From Allobosea sp. TND4EK4 (GTDB taxonomy: Bacteria > Pseudomonadota > Alphaproteobacteria > Rhizobiales > Beijerinckiaceae): a DNA stretch of 64,000 nt. Under the pieces are notes generated by a model, which saw only the letters and a program-made list of their open reading frames with translations, was not told where the DNA came from and ran no database searches. The stretch's first letter is position 1; each line of letters starts with the position of its first letter. The stretch is from positions 1-64,000 of the forward strand of contig NZ_FTMO01000005.1 of the NCBI RefSeq assembly GCF_900156025.1, in the 5' to 3' direction. A program made the position numbers and the translations under genes. Shown one piece after another: positions 1 to 7,521 of this stretch.

Positions 1-93
1 CTCAAGGCGATCTTCGAGGAACGCGGCCTCACCGAAGGCAACACCGGAGAACCCGGCGACTACGTCATCGAAAAGGCCTTCGTCGAGAAGTGA
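1..93 (+). CDS. C-terminal end of an unidentified protein (5' end outside window)
   Basis: Frame 1 is open from the first base to a TGA at 91-93 and gives a 30-residue tail ending in GDYVIEKAFVEK. It is acidic and hydrophilic with no motif I can name. The gene runs toward eutC on the other strand, and the two coding ends are 67 bp apart. The gap holds a degenerate repeat arm and a small hairpin. I do not recognise the family. The reading frame is plausible because it uses the same GC-rich codons as neighbouring genes, but 30 residues are too few to be sure. Confidence 0.5.
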   Translation, partial: LKAIFEERGLTEGNTGEPGDYVIEKAFVEK

Positions 94-127
94 GGGCGGC
101 GGGGAGGACGTCGAGCTCTGCCGACTC

Positions 128-155
128 TGGATTGCTTCGCTGTGCGCGCAGTGAC
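128..155. repeat. Degenerate half-copy of family A intergenic palindrome
   Basis: The stretch GGATTGCTTCGCTG followed by a variant of CGCAATGAC matches the right arm of the repeat seen complete at 41908-41987. No left arm is visible. It overlaps a small hairpin (AGTGAC 150-155 / GTCACT 160-165) that reaches into the last codons of eutC. It sits between two convergent coding ends. Confidence 0.55.
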
Positions 156-160
156 TCCGG

Positions 161-973
161 TCACTCCGCGCGGGCCCCTTTCTCAGGCCCCCCCACCCGC
201 AGGATCTCCGGATCCGCCTCGCGGTCGCTCTCGTCCTTGAGCTGCGTCCCGCTGAGCTGCAGCGCGAAGGCCTGCCTCACCAGCCAGGCGATCTTGTAGG
301 CTGCCGCAACGGCATCGAGTCCGCCGGACCGGATGTTGGAGACGCAGTTGCGGTCGGCGTCGGTCGCCCCGACGCGCGGGCCGAAGGTCATGTAGGCGCC
401 GAGGCTGTCCGGCGCCGACAGCCCCGGCCGCTCGCCGATCAGCATGATGCAGAGCCGTGCGCCGAGGCGCTGGCCGATCTCGTCGCCCAGCGCCACCCGC
501 GCTCCCTGCGCCAGCACCACCGGCGCGAGACTGAGGCCCCAATGAGCCGCATAGGCCTTGAGATGCGCGAGGAGCGGAACGGCGTTGGCCGCGACCGCGC
601 GCGAGGACAGTCCGTCGCCGATGACGATGACGATGTCGCAGCCCTTGGCCTCGTCGCCGAGAGCCCTCGCACTCTCCGGCGCCAGCCGCCGGCCGAGATC
701 GGGCCGGCGCAGATAGACCGAGCGCTCCGTCGCATCCGAGCGGACGGACAGGCTGCGGCAGCCCAGCGCCGCGACCTCGGCCTCGAGGCTCGCGAGATCG
801 AGCGGCACATGAATCGCGTCGCGGGCGGCGGCATGGGCGAGCTGGAAGCGCAGCACCTCCCGCGTCGGCTGGCTCGCGCCGGTGCGGCCGAGGCCGATCC
901 GGGCCGGAGTCAGATCGGCGAGCCGCGCCCAGAGCGTCTCGGCCGGGTTGGGGGGGCGGTCGGGAGGGCTCAT
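161..973 (-). CDS. eutC: Ethanolamine ammonia-lyase small subunit EutC
   Basis: 270 residues, the usual size for EutC. With EutB it forms the adenosylcobalamin-dependent lyase that splits ethanolamine into acetaldehyde and ammonia. Family features visible are the N-terminal TPARIGLGRTGASQPT segment, the central CDIVIVIGDGLSSRAV stretch, the LIGERPGLSAPDSLGAY segment near the B12-binding region, and the ADRNCVSNIR motif near the C-terminus. Its ATG overlaps the eutB stop by 4 bp (970-973), so translation is probably coupled. No reactivase (eutA) or microcompartment shell gene is present in the window, so this is the short, cytosolic form of the pathway seen in many soil proteobacteria. Confidence 0.95.
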   Translation of the reverse strand: MSPPDRPPNPAETLWARLADLTPARIGLGRTGASQPTREVLRFQLAHAAARDAIHVPLDLASLEAEVAALGCRSLSVRSDATERSVYLRRPDLGRRLAPESARALGDEAKGCDIVIVIGDGLSSRAVAANAVPLLAHLKAYAAHWGLSLAPVVLAQGARVALGDEIGQRLGARLCIMLIGERPGLSAPDSLGAYMTFGPRVGATDADRNCVSNIRSGGLDAVAAAYKIAWLVRQAFALQLSGTQLKDESDREADPEILRVGGPEKGARAE

Positions 974-2358
974 GCCGCAAGCCCCAGCGTGCGGGTGAGC
1001 TGCGGCAGCGCCGCCGCCTCCCCGCGCAGCCGGCCGGCGGCGTCGACGATGCCCGCCCGCTCCAGCCAGGCCTCGAACTCGGGCGCGCGGCGCAGACCAA
1101 GCACCTCGCGGATATAGAGCTGGTCGTGGAAGGAGGTGGACTGGTAGTTCAGCATCACGTCGTCGGCACCCGGAATGCCCATGATGAAATTGATCCCGGC
1201 CGTGCCCAGCAGGGTCAGGAGCGTGTCCATGTCGTCCTGATCGGCCTCGGCATGGTTGGTGTAGCAGATGTCGCAGCCCATCGGCAGGCCGAGCAGCTTG
1301 CCGCAGAAATGGTCCTCCAGCCCGGCCCTGATGATCTGCTTGCCGTCATAGAGATATTCCGGGCCGATGAAGCCGACCACGGTGTTGACGAGCAGCGGCG
1401 CGAACTGGCGCGCCACGCCATAGGCCCGCGCCTCCAGCGTCTGCTGGTCGACGCCGTGATGGGCGCCGGCCGAGAGGGCCGAGCCCTGCCCGGTCTCGAA
1501 ATACATCACATTGTCGCCGACCGTGCCGCGCTTCAGCGAAAGCCCCGCCTCGTGACCTTCCTTCAGCACGGCAAGATCGATCCCGAAGGAGCGGTTCGCG
1601 CTCTCCGTTCCCGCGATCGACTGGAAGACGAGGTCGATCGGCAGCCCCTGCTCGATCAGCGCGATGGTGGTGGTGACATGGGTCAGGATGCAGGATTGCG
1701 TCGGCATCTCGAGCTTGGCGATCAGCCCGTCGAAGAGCCGCGCCAGATCGGCCATGACCTCAACGGAATCGGAGGCCGGATTGACGCCGATCACCGCATC
1801 GCCGCAGCCATACATCAGCCCGTCCACCACGGACGCCGCGATGCCGGCCCGGTCGTCGGTCGGGTGGTTGGGCTGCAACCGGACCGAAAGCCGCCCGGCC
1901 AGCCCGATCGTGTTGCGAAAGCGCGTGACCACGCTGGCCTTGCGCGCAGCGAGGATGAGGTCCTGGTTGCGCATCAGCTTGGAAACGGCCGCCGCCATTT
2001 CGGGCGTGATGCCGCGGGCGATCCGAGCCAGCACGGCGGCATCGACCGCATCGGATAGCAGCCAGTCGCGAAAGCCGCCGACCGTCAGATGCGCGATCGG
2101 CGCGAAGGCCTGCGCATCGTGGCCGTCGATGATGAGGCGGGTGACTTCATCCTGCTCATAGGGAACGAAGGTCTCGCTGAGGAAGGCCTTGAGCGGCACA
2201 TCGGCGAGGCAAAGCTTGGCAGCGACGTTCTCCTGCGCCGAGCCGGCGGCAATGCCGGCCAGCATGTCGCCGGAGCGCAGCGGCGTGGCCTTCGCCATCA
2301 CCTCCTTGAGGTCGGCGAAGTGCCAGCTCTGCTGCCCGATGATGGTGCGGTAGGCCAT
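970..2358 (-). CDS. eutB: Ethanolamine ammonia-lyase large subunit EutB
   Basis: 462 residues from the ATG at 2358 (MAYRTIIGQQSWHF), close to the family's 453-465. EutB is the TIM-barrel catalytic subunit of the B12-dependent lyase. Diagnostic stretches include LRSGDMLAGIAAGS near the start, LSVRLQPNHPTDD, YGCGDAVIGVNP, YFETGQGSALSAGAHHG and FIGPEYLYDGKQIIRAGLEDHF. The frame stays open to an ATG at 2418, adding 20 residues, but that ATG lies inside the left arm of a palindromic repeat (2414-2507) and lacks a Shine-Dalgarno sequence. Alignment with known EutB proteins also starts at the inner methionine, so I prefer 2358. eutC follows with a 4-bp overlap. Confidence 0.95.
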   Translation of the reverse strand: MAYRTIIGQQSWHFADLKEVMAKATPLRSGDMLAGIAAGSAQENVAAKLCLADVPLKAFLSETFVPYEQDEVTRLIIDGHDAQAFAPIAHLTVGGFRDWLLSDAVDAAVLARIARGITPEMAAAVSKLMRNQDLILAARKASVVTRFRNTIGLAGRLSVRLQPNHPTDDRAGIAASVVDGLMYGCGDAVIGVNPASDSVEVMADLARLFDGLIAKLEMPTQSCILTHVTTTIALIEQGLPIDLVFQSIAGTESANRSFGIDLAVLKEGHEAGLSLKRGTVGDNVMYFETGQGSALSAGAHHGVDQQTLEARAYGVARQFAPLLVNTVVGFIGPEYLYDGKQIIRAGLEDHFCGKLLGLPMGCDICYTNHAEADQDDMDTLLTLLGTAGINFIMGIPGADDVMLNYQSTSFHDQLYIREVLGLRRAPEFEAWLERAGIVDAAGRLRGEAAALPQLTRTLGLAA

Positions 2359-2413
2359 GGCGCTGGTCGTGTCCTGCTGGAGCTCGATATTACGAATGCC
2401 GATCGGTCGCATC

Positions 2414-2507
2414 GTCATGGCGAGGCGCGGAGCGACGAAGCAGTCCAGGGGGCTGGGTCGAACGGCCAGCCAAGTCCCCTGAATTGCTTCGCTGCGCTCG
2501 CAATGAC
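2414..2507. repeat. Family A intergenic palindrome, degenerate left arm
   Basis: The right arm at 2477-2507 has GAATTGCTTCGCTGCGCTCG followed by CAATGAC, and the left arm GTCATGGCGAGG begins at 2414 with an inner GAAGCAGTCCAGG. Inner arms GGCTGG / CCAGCC pair across the centre. It separates the amidase stop from eutB and overlaps the longer of the two possible eutB starts. Translated in one frame it gives the FAALAMT peptide that often appears as an artefact in annotated alphaproteobacterial proteins. Confidence 0.8.
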
Positions 2508-2555
2508 GGGCCGTACCGGCAGCACCATCACTAGCACGAACGATGCCAGATCGTT

Positions 2556-4031
2556 CTACCCGGCCGCCACATGCACGCCCGGCCGGCGCCCGTCATTCCA
2601 CTTCCCGCCAAGCGCGCGCTCGATCTGGGCCGCCAGTTGCAGCAGCAGCCCGTCCTGCGCCTGCGCGGCCTGCGCGTGGATGCCGAAGGGCAGCCCGTTC
2701 TCCTGCCGGCCCATCGGCAACGAGATCGCCGGGATGCCGCAGAGATTGGAGAGCGGCGTATAGGCGAAGAACTCCCAGAGATGGCCGAACCAGTCGAGCA
2801 CGTCGGGATTGTCGCTCGTCGTCAGATATTCGCTCGTCCCGATTGTCGGCGTCGGCAGCGCCGTGATCGGGGTCAGGATGATGTCCCAGTCCTGGAAGAA
2901 GGCGCCGAAGCCGCGCGCCGTCGTGTTGAACACGCCCTGCATGCGGTGGCGCTCGGCATAGGCGATGTCCTTGCCCGCCTCCCAGATGCGGATGTTCATC
3001 GGCTCGATCAGCGCTTCCGGCGGCCGGGTGAGCCCGCGCGTTTCCAGAAGGCCGGCAATGACCTGCGCGAAATTGCTGATGTAGCAGGTCGTCTGCGCCG
3101 CGAAGGCGGCCCGCAGATCGACCGCCGGCAGCGCCCAGTCGACATGGTGGCCGAGCCCTTCCAGGAAGCGCCCGGCCTTTTCCAGCTCGGCCACGATGGC
3201 CGGCGTGGCGCGATAGCCGCCCCACTCATGCGAGAGCGCGATCCGCAGCCGGCCGGGGTCGCGCCGGATCAGCTGCGTGTAGGGCTCGGGCGCCGTCCAA
3301 TAGGGCATGAACTCGCCGGGCGCACCGCCCCGGCAGGCATCGACGAAGGCTGCCGTGTCGCGCACCGTGCGGCTGTGGCAACCCTGCGCGGAGACATAAC
3401 CGCTGATGTCGGAGAGGTTCGGGCCGATCGAGAAGACGCCCCGCGAGGGTTTAAGCCCGATATTGCCGTTGAACCCGGCCGGGATGCGGATCGAGCCACC
3501 GCCATCCGTGGCATGCGACATCGGCACGACGCCGGCCGCGACCATCGCCGCGGTGCCGGCCGAGGAGCCACAGGTGGTGTAGTCGGTGTTCCAGGGATTG
3601 CGGGTGACATAGAGCGCCGGGTTCTCGGCCGAGCTGCAGACGCCGAATTCCGGCGTCGTCGTGCGCCCCATCAGATTGAGGCCCGCCTTGCGCATCTGCC
3701 CGGTGAGGAAGGCGTCTGCCACAGGCCGGTTGCCGCGCATGAACAGCGAACCCTGCTCCTGCAGCCGGCCCTTCAGCGTCGGGCCGAGATCCTTCATCAG
3801 GAACGGCACGCCGCCGAGCGGGCCGGACGGGTCGAGCCCATCCTTCAGCGGATCGGCCACGACATCCTCGAAGACCTCGACGACGGCGCTCAGCGCCGGG
3901 TTGGTCTTCGCGATACCGGCGGCGGCCTGCGCCGCGAGCTCGGCCGCCGTCACCTCGCCTTGGCGCACCCGCTCCGCCAGAGCCACCGCGTCATGGCAGG
4001 CCCACTCCTCCCAACTCATCGCGAGCGTCAT
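2556..4031 (-). CDS. Amidase (amidase signature family)
   Basis: 491 residues, typical for the amidase signature family, which hydrolyses amide bonds with a Ser-cisSer-Lys triad. The triad is visible: Lys80 in GVPFLMKDLG, Ser156 in TCGSSAGT and nucleophile Ser180 in TDGGGSIRIPAG, with the family spacing of 24 between the two serines. The substrate cannot be read from sequence. The gene starts 9 bp after the M20 amidohydrolase stop, so the two are probably cotranscribed, suggesting a route that releases ammonia or amines from amides next to ethanolamine lyase. A second in-frame ATG five codons in (MSWEEW) is an alternative start. Confidence 0.9.
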   Translation of the reverse strand: MTLAMSWEEWACHDAVALAERVRQGEVTAAELAAQAAAGIAKTNPALSAVVEVFEDVVADPLKDGLDPSGPLGGVPFLMKDLGPTLKGRLQEQGSLFMRGNRPVADAFLTGQMRKAGLNLMGRTTTPEFGVCSSAENPALYVTRNPWNTDYTTCGSSAGTAAMVAAGVVPMSHATDGGGSIRIPAGFNGNIGLKPSRGVFSIGPNLSDISGYVSAQGCHSRTVRDTAAFVDACRGGAPGEFMPYWTAPEPYTQLIRRDPGRLRIALSHEWGGYRATPAIVAELEKAGRFLEGLGHHVDWALPAVDLRAAFAAQTTCYISNFAQVIAGLLETRGLTRPPEALIEPMNIRIWEAGKDIAYAERHRMQGVFNTTARGFGAFFQDWDIILTPITALPTPTIGTSEYLTTSDNPDVLDWFGHLWEFFAYTPLSNLCGIPAISLPMGRQENGLPFGIHAQAAQAQDGLLLQLAAQIERALGGKWNDGRRPGVHVAAG

Positions 4032-4040
4032 GACTCGTCC

Positions 4041-5201
4041 TCAGGCCGCGGACCGCGTCTCGACGAGACGCGCCAGCAGGCTCGCACCCACCGGGAGGAT
4101 GCCGTCGTCGAGCACATAGGCGGGGTTGTGCACCGGCACGTCGCCGGCATGGCCGACCCAGGCATAGGCACCCGGCACCACCTGCAGCATGTCCGCGAAA
4201 TCCTCGCTGCCCATCATCGCCTTGGGCTCGGTCAGCACGTTGTCCGCCCCGACGATCTCGGCCGCGGCCTCGATCACCGCCTGCGTCGGCGCCTCGTGAT
4301 TGACCAGCACGTTGAAGATGTTGCGGATATCGACGTCGATCGTCACGCCGAAGGTCGCAGCCGTTCCCGCCGCGATCTCGCGCATGCGGCTGCGGATCAG
4401 GTCGCCGGTCGCCTCCGAGAAGGTGCGGATGGTGCCGGCCAGCACCGCCTCCTCCGGAATGACGTTATACGCCGAGCCGGCATGCATCTGCGTGATCGAG
4501 AGCACGGCCGCCTCGCGCGGGTCGGCGTTGCGGCTGACGATGGTCTGCAGCGCGGCTGCGAGGCTCATCGCCACGACGATCGGATCGCGCCCCATCTGGG
4601 GCATCGCGCCATGGCTGCCCTTGCCGGTGATCCTGATGTCGAAGAAGTCGGCGCCGGCCATGGCCGGTCCGGGGAAGACCGAGATCTGGCCGGGCGCGAG
4701 CTGCGGGGCGTTGTGCAGCCCGTAGATCTCGTCGCAGGGGAAGCGCTCGAACAACTTCTCCGCGATCATGCGGCGGGCGCCGCCGAGCCCCTCCTCGGCC
4801 GGCTGGAAGACGAAGATCGCCGTGCCCTTGAAGCCGCGGTTCTCGGAGAGGTAGCGCGCCGCGCCCAGCAACATCGTCGTGTGCCCGTCATGGCCGCAGG
4901 CATGCATGGTGCCGGCCACGGTGGAACGCCAGGGCAGGTTCGTGATCTCCTGGATCGGCAGCGCGTCCATGTCGGCACGCAGGCCGATGCGCTTTCCGGA
5001 ACCGCCCGTTCCGTGCAGCACGCCGACCACGCCGGTCGTGCCGATGCCGCGATGCACCTCGATGCCCCAGCCCGCCAGCTTCTCGGCGACGATGCCGGAG
5101 GTGCGGACCTCCTCGAAACCGATCTCGGGATGGGCATGAAGATCGCGCCGGATCGCGGTCAGCTCATCCGTGAAGGCATCGATCTGGGGCAGGACAGGCA
5201 T
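4041..5201 (-). CDS. M20 family metallo-amidohydrolase (hippurate hydrolase-like)
   Basis: 386 residues, matching M20D amidohydrolases such as hippurate or N-acyl-amino-acid hydrolases. Metal ligands are visible: Cys102 and His104 in ACGHDGH, the glutamate pair 136-137 in QPAEEG, and His163 in GLHNAP. The lid domain begins near FFDIRITGKGSHGAMPQ and contains the conserved histidine. There is no signal peptide, so it should be cytosolic. It lies upstream of, and almost touches, the amidase gene (9-bp gap), so both probably belong to one transcript. The exact acyl-amino-acid substrate is unknown. Confidence 0.92.
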   Translation of the reverse strand: MPVLPQIDAFTDELTAIRRDLHAHPEIGFEEVRTSGIVAEKLAGWGIEVHRGIGTTGVVGVLHGTGGSGKRIGLRADMDALPIQEITNLPWRSTVAGTMHACGHDGHTTMLLGAARYLSENRGFKGTAIFVFQPAEEGLGGARRMIAEKLFERFPCDEIYGLHNAPQLAPGQISVFPGPAMAGADFFDIRITGKGSHGAMPQMGRDPIVVAMSLAAALQTIVSRNADPREAAVLSITQMHAGSAYNVIPEEAVLAGTIRTFSEATGDLIRSRMREIAAGTAATFGVTIDVDIRNIFNVLVNHEAPTQAVIEAAAEIVGADNVLTEPKAMMGSEDFADMLQVVPGAYAWVGHAGDVPVHNPAYVLDDGILPVGASLLARLVETRSAA

Positions 5202-5315
5202 GGCGGCTCCGGAGGCGGACGGCGAAGGAGAGTCGGGCGAGGCGATCGGCCCGCGCCGAGGTAATCACGCAGCGCTGGCCCCTCCAAGCTGCAATTTCGC
5301 GCCCCCGCTGCGCCT

Positions 5316-6113
5316 TCAGCGGGCAGCTCGGCCCGGCTTGCGCGCCGAGACGATGAAGCGGTCCTGGCTCGCGCGCTCCAGCCGCTGGTGCAGCGGCATG
5401 AACTTGCCTTGCGCCCGGTGGATCGCGGAGAGGTCGCGGTCGATGCGCGCTTCCGCGAAACCCGCCTCCCCCAGCAGGCGTACGATCTCTTCCGGCCGGC
5501 AGCCTTGCGAGAAGTAGACCCTCGAGACGATGTCGTTATGGACTGCGACATGAGCGGCCGGCGGCGGCAGGTCGACGAAGCGCTTCGCCAGCTTCGCCGC
5601 GAACCGAAGCAACGCGCCGTTGCCCGGCCGCGGATTGATCATGTCGACATCGACGATCGCGACACGTCCGCCGGGCTTCAGCACCCGGAACCATTCGCGG
5701 AAGGCCCCGGGCGGGTCCGGCAGCGTCCAGACCAGATGGCGCGTGGCGACGACGTCGTAGGTCTCGGAGGGCTCGAGCGTGTCCTCGGCATCGCCCGCAT
5801 AGAGGCGGATCGGCTTGCCGGCCGTCTTCGCCCGTGCGCGTGCCAGCATCGCGTCCGAAAGATCGAGCCCGGTGACCTGATAGCCCAGCTCGGCGAGGAG
5901 CAGAGAAATGACGCCCGTGCCGCTGGCGAGGTCGAGCGCCTTCGCGCCGGTCCCGACATCGCCCAGATGCCGGCGGAACAGTGCCAGCCAGCCCTGCCGC
6001 TCATCGGCCGAGAAGATCTCATGCCCCGGCATCGTATCGAAGGTTGCGGACCGGGAGGACCAGTAATCGCGGATCTCGTCCTTGAGGCTGCTGTTGTGAC
6101 GCAGTGTCGGCAT
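5316..6113 (-). CDS. Class I SAM-dependent methyltransferase, divergent from metal ABC importer
   Basis: 265 residues with a Rossmann-fold methyltransferase core. Motif I is ALDLASGTGVISLL (about 59-72), followed by VTGLDLSDAMLARA and the acidic loop AGDAED, then FRVLKPGGRVAIVDVD. It resembles the UbiE/Methyltransf_11 group, but the substrate is not apparent. It is transcribed away from the ABC importer starting at 6378, and the shared 264-bp gap contains one strong and one weaker Irr-type iron box (6206-6222, 6239-6255). Joint iron control with the importer is therefore likely, and a role in metallophore, haem or cobalamin handling is a reasonable guess. Confidence 0.85.
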   Translation of the reverse strand: MPTLRHNSSLKDEIRDYWSSRSATFDTMPGHEIFSADERQGWLALFRRHLGDVGTGAKALDLASGTGVISLLLAELGYQVTGLDLSDAMLARARAKTAGKPIRLYAGDAEDTLEPSETYDVVATRHLVWTLPDPPGAFREWFRVLKPGGRVAIVDVDMINPRPGNGALLRFAAKLAKRFVDLPPPAAHVAVHNDIVSRVYFSQGCRPEEIVRLLGEAGFAEARIDRDLSAIHRAQGKFMPLHQRLERASQDRFIVSARKPGRAAR

Positions 6114-6169
6114 GGTCGTGAAGGTCCGTCTGGCGGGTCGTGCGGGCTGACCACGGCTGCGTTGCGATA

Positions 6170-6237
6170 AGCAAGATCGAGATGTCCGACAAGTCGATAA
6201 CTTGCTTTGGAATAATTCCAGACAAGCAGATCTTGCT
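6170..6237. repeat. Inverted repeat framing the Irr-type box
   Basis: AGCAAGATC at 6170-6178 is matched exactly by GATCTTGCT at 6229-6237. The pair brackets the ICE-like site at 6206-6222. It could form a large hairpin in either transcript or be part of an extended operator. I can see the symmetry but cannot tell which function applies. Confidence 0.6.
6206..6222. promoter_or_regulatory. Candidate ICE box (Irr binding site)
   Basis: TTTGGAATAATTCCAGA fits the rhizobial iron control element consensus TTTRGAAYNRTTCYAAA at 16 of 17 positions. Its core TGGAATAATTCCA is a perfect palindrome. It lies 156 bp upstream of the importer's binding-protein gene and 93 bp upstream of the divergent methyltransferase. 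Irr, a Fur-family regulator of Hyphomicrobiales, uses such sites to repress or activate iron genes. Confidence 0.75.
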
Positions 6238-6238
6238 G

Positions 6239-6255
6239 GTTACAAGCATTCTAAA
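6239..6255. promoter_or_regulatory. Second, weaker ICE-like site
   Basis: GTTACAAGCATTCTAAA has a perfect right half (TTCTAAA) and 5 of 7 matches in the left half. Its centre lies 33 bp, about three helical turns, from the stronger site at 6206-6222, which would place both on one DNA face. This is inference from motif matching only. Confidence 0.45.
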
Positions 6256-6377
6256 AGATAGTTGTTGACCCTTTCCCGCCGCTCGACCTAGAGCCGCCGC
6301 TGTCAGGCTTCGCGGCCGGCGGCAAATGTCGCCCCGGCCCGCGGAGCCCTCTTCGATCGTCCGGAAAGGCCCGAATC

Positions 6378-7514
6378 ATGTCCCTGCGCGCCCTCGCCAC
6401 TGCCGCTGCGCTCGGCCTGTCTCTGTTCGGCGTGGCCTTCCCGGCCCATGCCGAGAAGGTGAAGGTCACCGACGTGCTCGGCCGTACGGTCGAGGTCGAG
6501 GCCCCGGTCCAGCGCGTCATCCTCGGCGAAGGCCGGCAGATGTATTTCGTCGCCGCGCTCGACCGCGAGGACCCGTTCAAGCGCGTCGTGGGCTGGCGCG
6601 ACGATCTGCCCAAGGCCGATCCGGACAGCTACAAGGCCTATCTCGCGCGCTATCCGCAGATCGCCAAGATCCCCACCTTCGGCGGCATCAAGGACGGCGC
6701 CTTCGATATCGAGCAGGCGATCGCGCTGAAGCCCGACGTGCTGCTGATGAACATCGAGTCGAAGGTCGCCAGCGACGAGGCGCAACTCGTCGACAAGCTC
6801 GCCTCCCTCGGAATCCCGGTCGCCTATGTCGACTTCCGCGAAAAGCCCTTCCAGAACACCGAGCCCTCGATGCGGCTGATCGGCAAGCTCTTCGGCAAGG
6901 AGAAGCTGGCCGAGGACTTCATCGCCTTCCGCTCCGCCGAGATCGCCCGCGTCACCGACCGGCTGGCCAAGGTCAAGGACCTCAAGCGCCCGCTCGTCAT
7001 GATGGAGCGCGCCGGCGGCTATTCCGACGATTGCTGCATGTCCTTCGGCAACGAGAATTTCGGCAAGATGGTCGATATCGCCGGCGGCAAGAATTTCGCC
7101 AGCGATCTCATCCCCGGCACCTTCGGCACGGTGAACCCTGAGGCGGTCGTCGCCTCGAACCCCGACGTGGTGATCATCACCGGCGGCAATTGGGGCGCCT
7201 ATGTCCCCGGCGGCGCCTGGGTCGGCCTCGGACCGGGCTCGGACCTGATCGAGGCCCGCCGCAAGCTCGTCAACCTGGCGCAGCGCCCGGCCTTCGCGCA
7301 GACCAAAGCCGTCAAGGACAACCGCGTCCACGCGATCTGGCACCAGTTCTACAACAGCCCCTACCAGTTCGTCGCGATCCAGGAGATGGCGAAGTGGATC
7401 CATCCGGAGTTGTTCAAGGATATCGACGCCGGCGCCACGCTGAAGACGCTTCACGAGCGCTTCCTGCCCCTGCCCTACGAGCCGGGCTACTGGGTCTCGC
7501 TCGAGCGCAAGTGA
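6378..7514 (+). CDS. Periplasmic binding protein of iron-chelate/cobalamin-type ABC importer
   Basis: 378 residues with a Sec signal peptide (hydrophobic AAALGLSLFGVAFPAHA, cleavage likely after AHA near residue 25). The mature part starts with VKVTDVLGRTVEVEAPVQRV, the typical opening of class III periplasmic proteins (PF01497: FepB, FhuD, BtuF). A long insertion with DDLPKADPDSYKAY is seen in a subgroup of siderophore or haem binding proteins. It is the first gene of a tight three-gene importer operon (7 bp to the permease) downstream of Irr-type sites, so iron or an iron chelate is the likely cargo; cobalamin or another metal chelate is possible. Confidence 0.9.
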   Translation: MSLRALATAAALGLSLFGVAFPAHAEKVKVTDVLGRTVEVEAPVQRVILGEGRQMYFVAALDREDPFKRVVGWRDDLPKADPDSYKAYLARYPQIAKIPTFGGIKDGAFDIEQAIALKPDVLLMNIESKVASDEAQLVDKLASLGIPVAYVDFREKPFQNTEPSMRLIGKLFGKEKLAEDFIAFRSAEIARVTDRLAKVKDLKRPLVMMERAGGYSDDCCMSFGNENFGKMVDIAGGKNFASDLIPGTFGTVNPEAVVASNPDVVIITGGNWGAYVPGGAWVGLGPGSDLIEARRKLVNLAQRPAFAQTKAVKDNRVHAIWHQFYNSPYQFVAIQEMAKWIHPELFKDIDAGATLKTLHERFLPLPYEPGYWVSLERK

Positions 7515-7521
7515 GAACCCC

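Noticed and set aside
2571..5264. 897-codon open frame on the plus strand
   Set aside because: It runs antisense to the amidase and M20 genes, is rich in Arg, Gln and His, has no ribosome-binding site and no family resemblance. It is a high-GC shadow frame.
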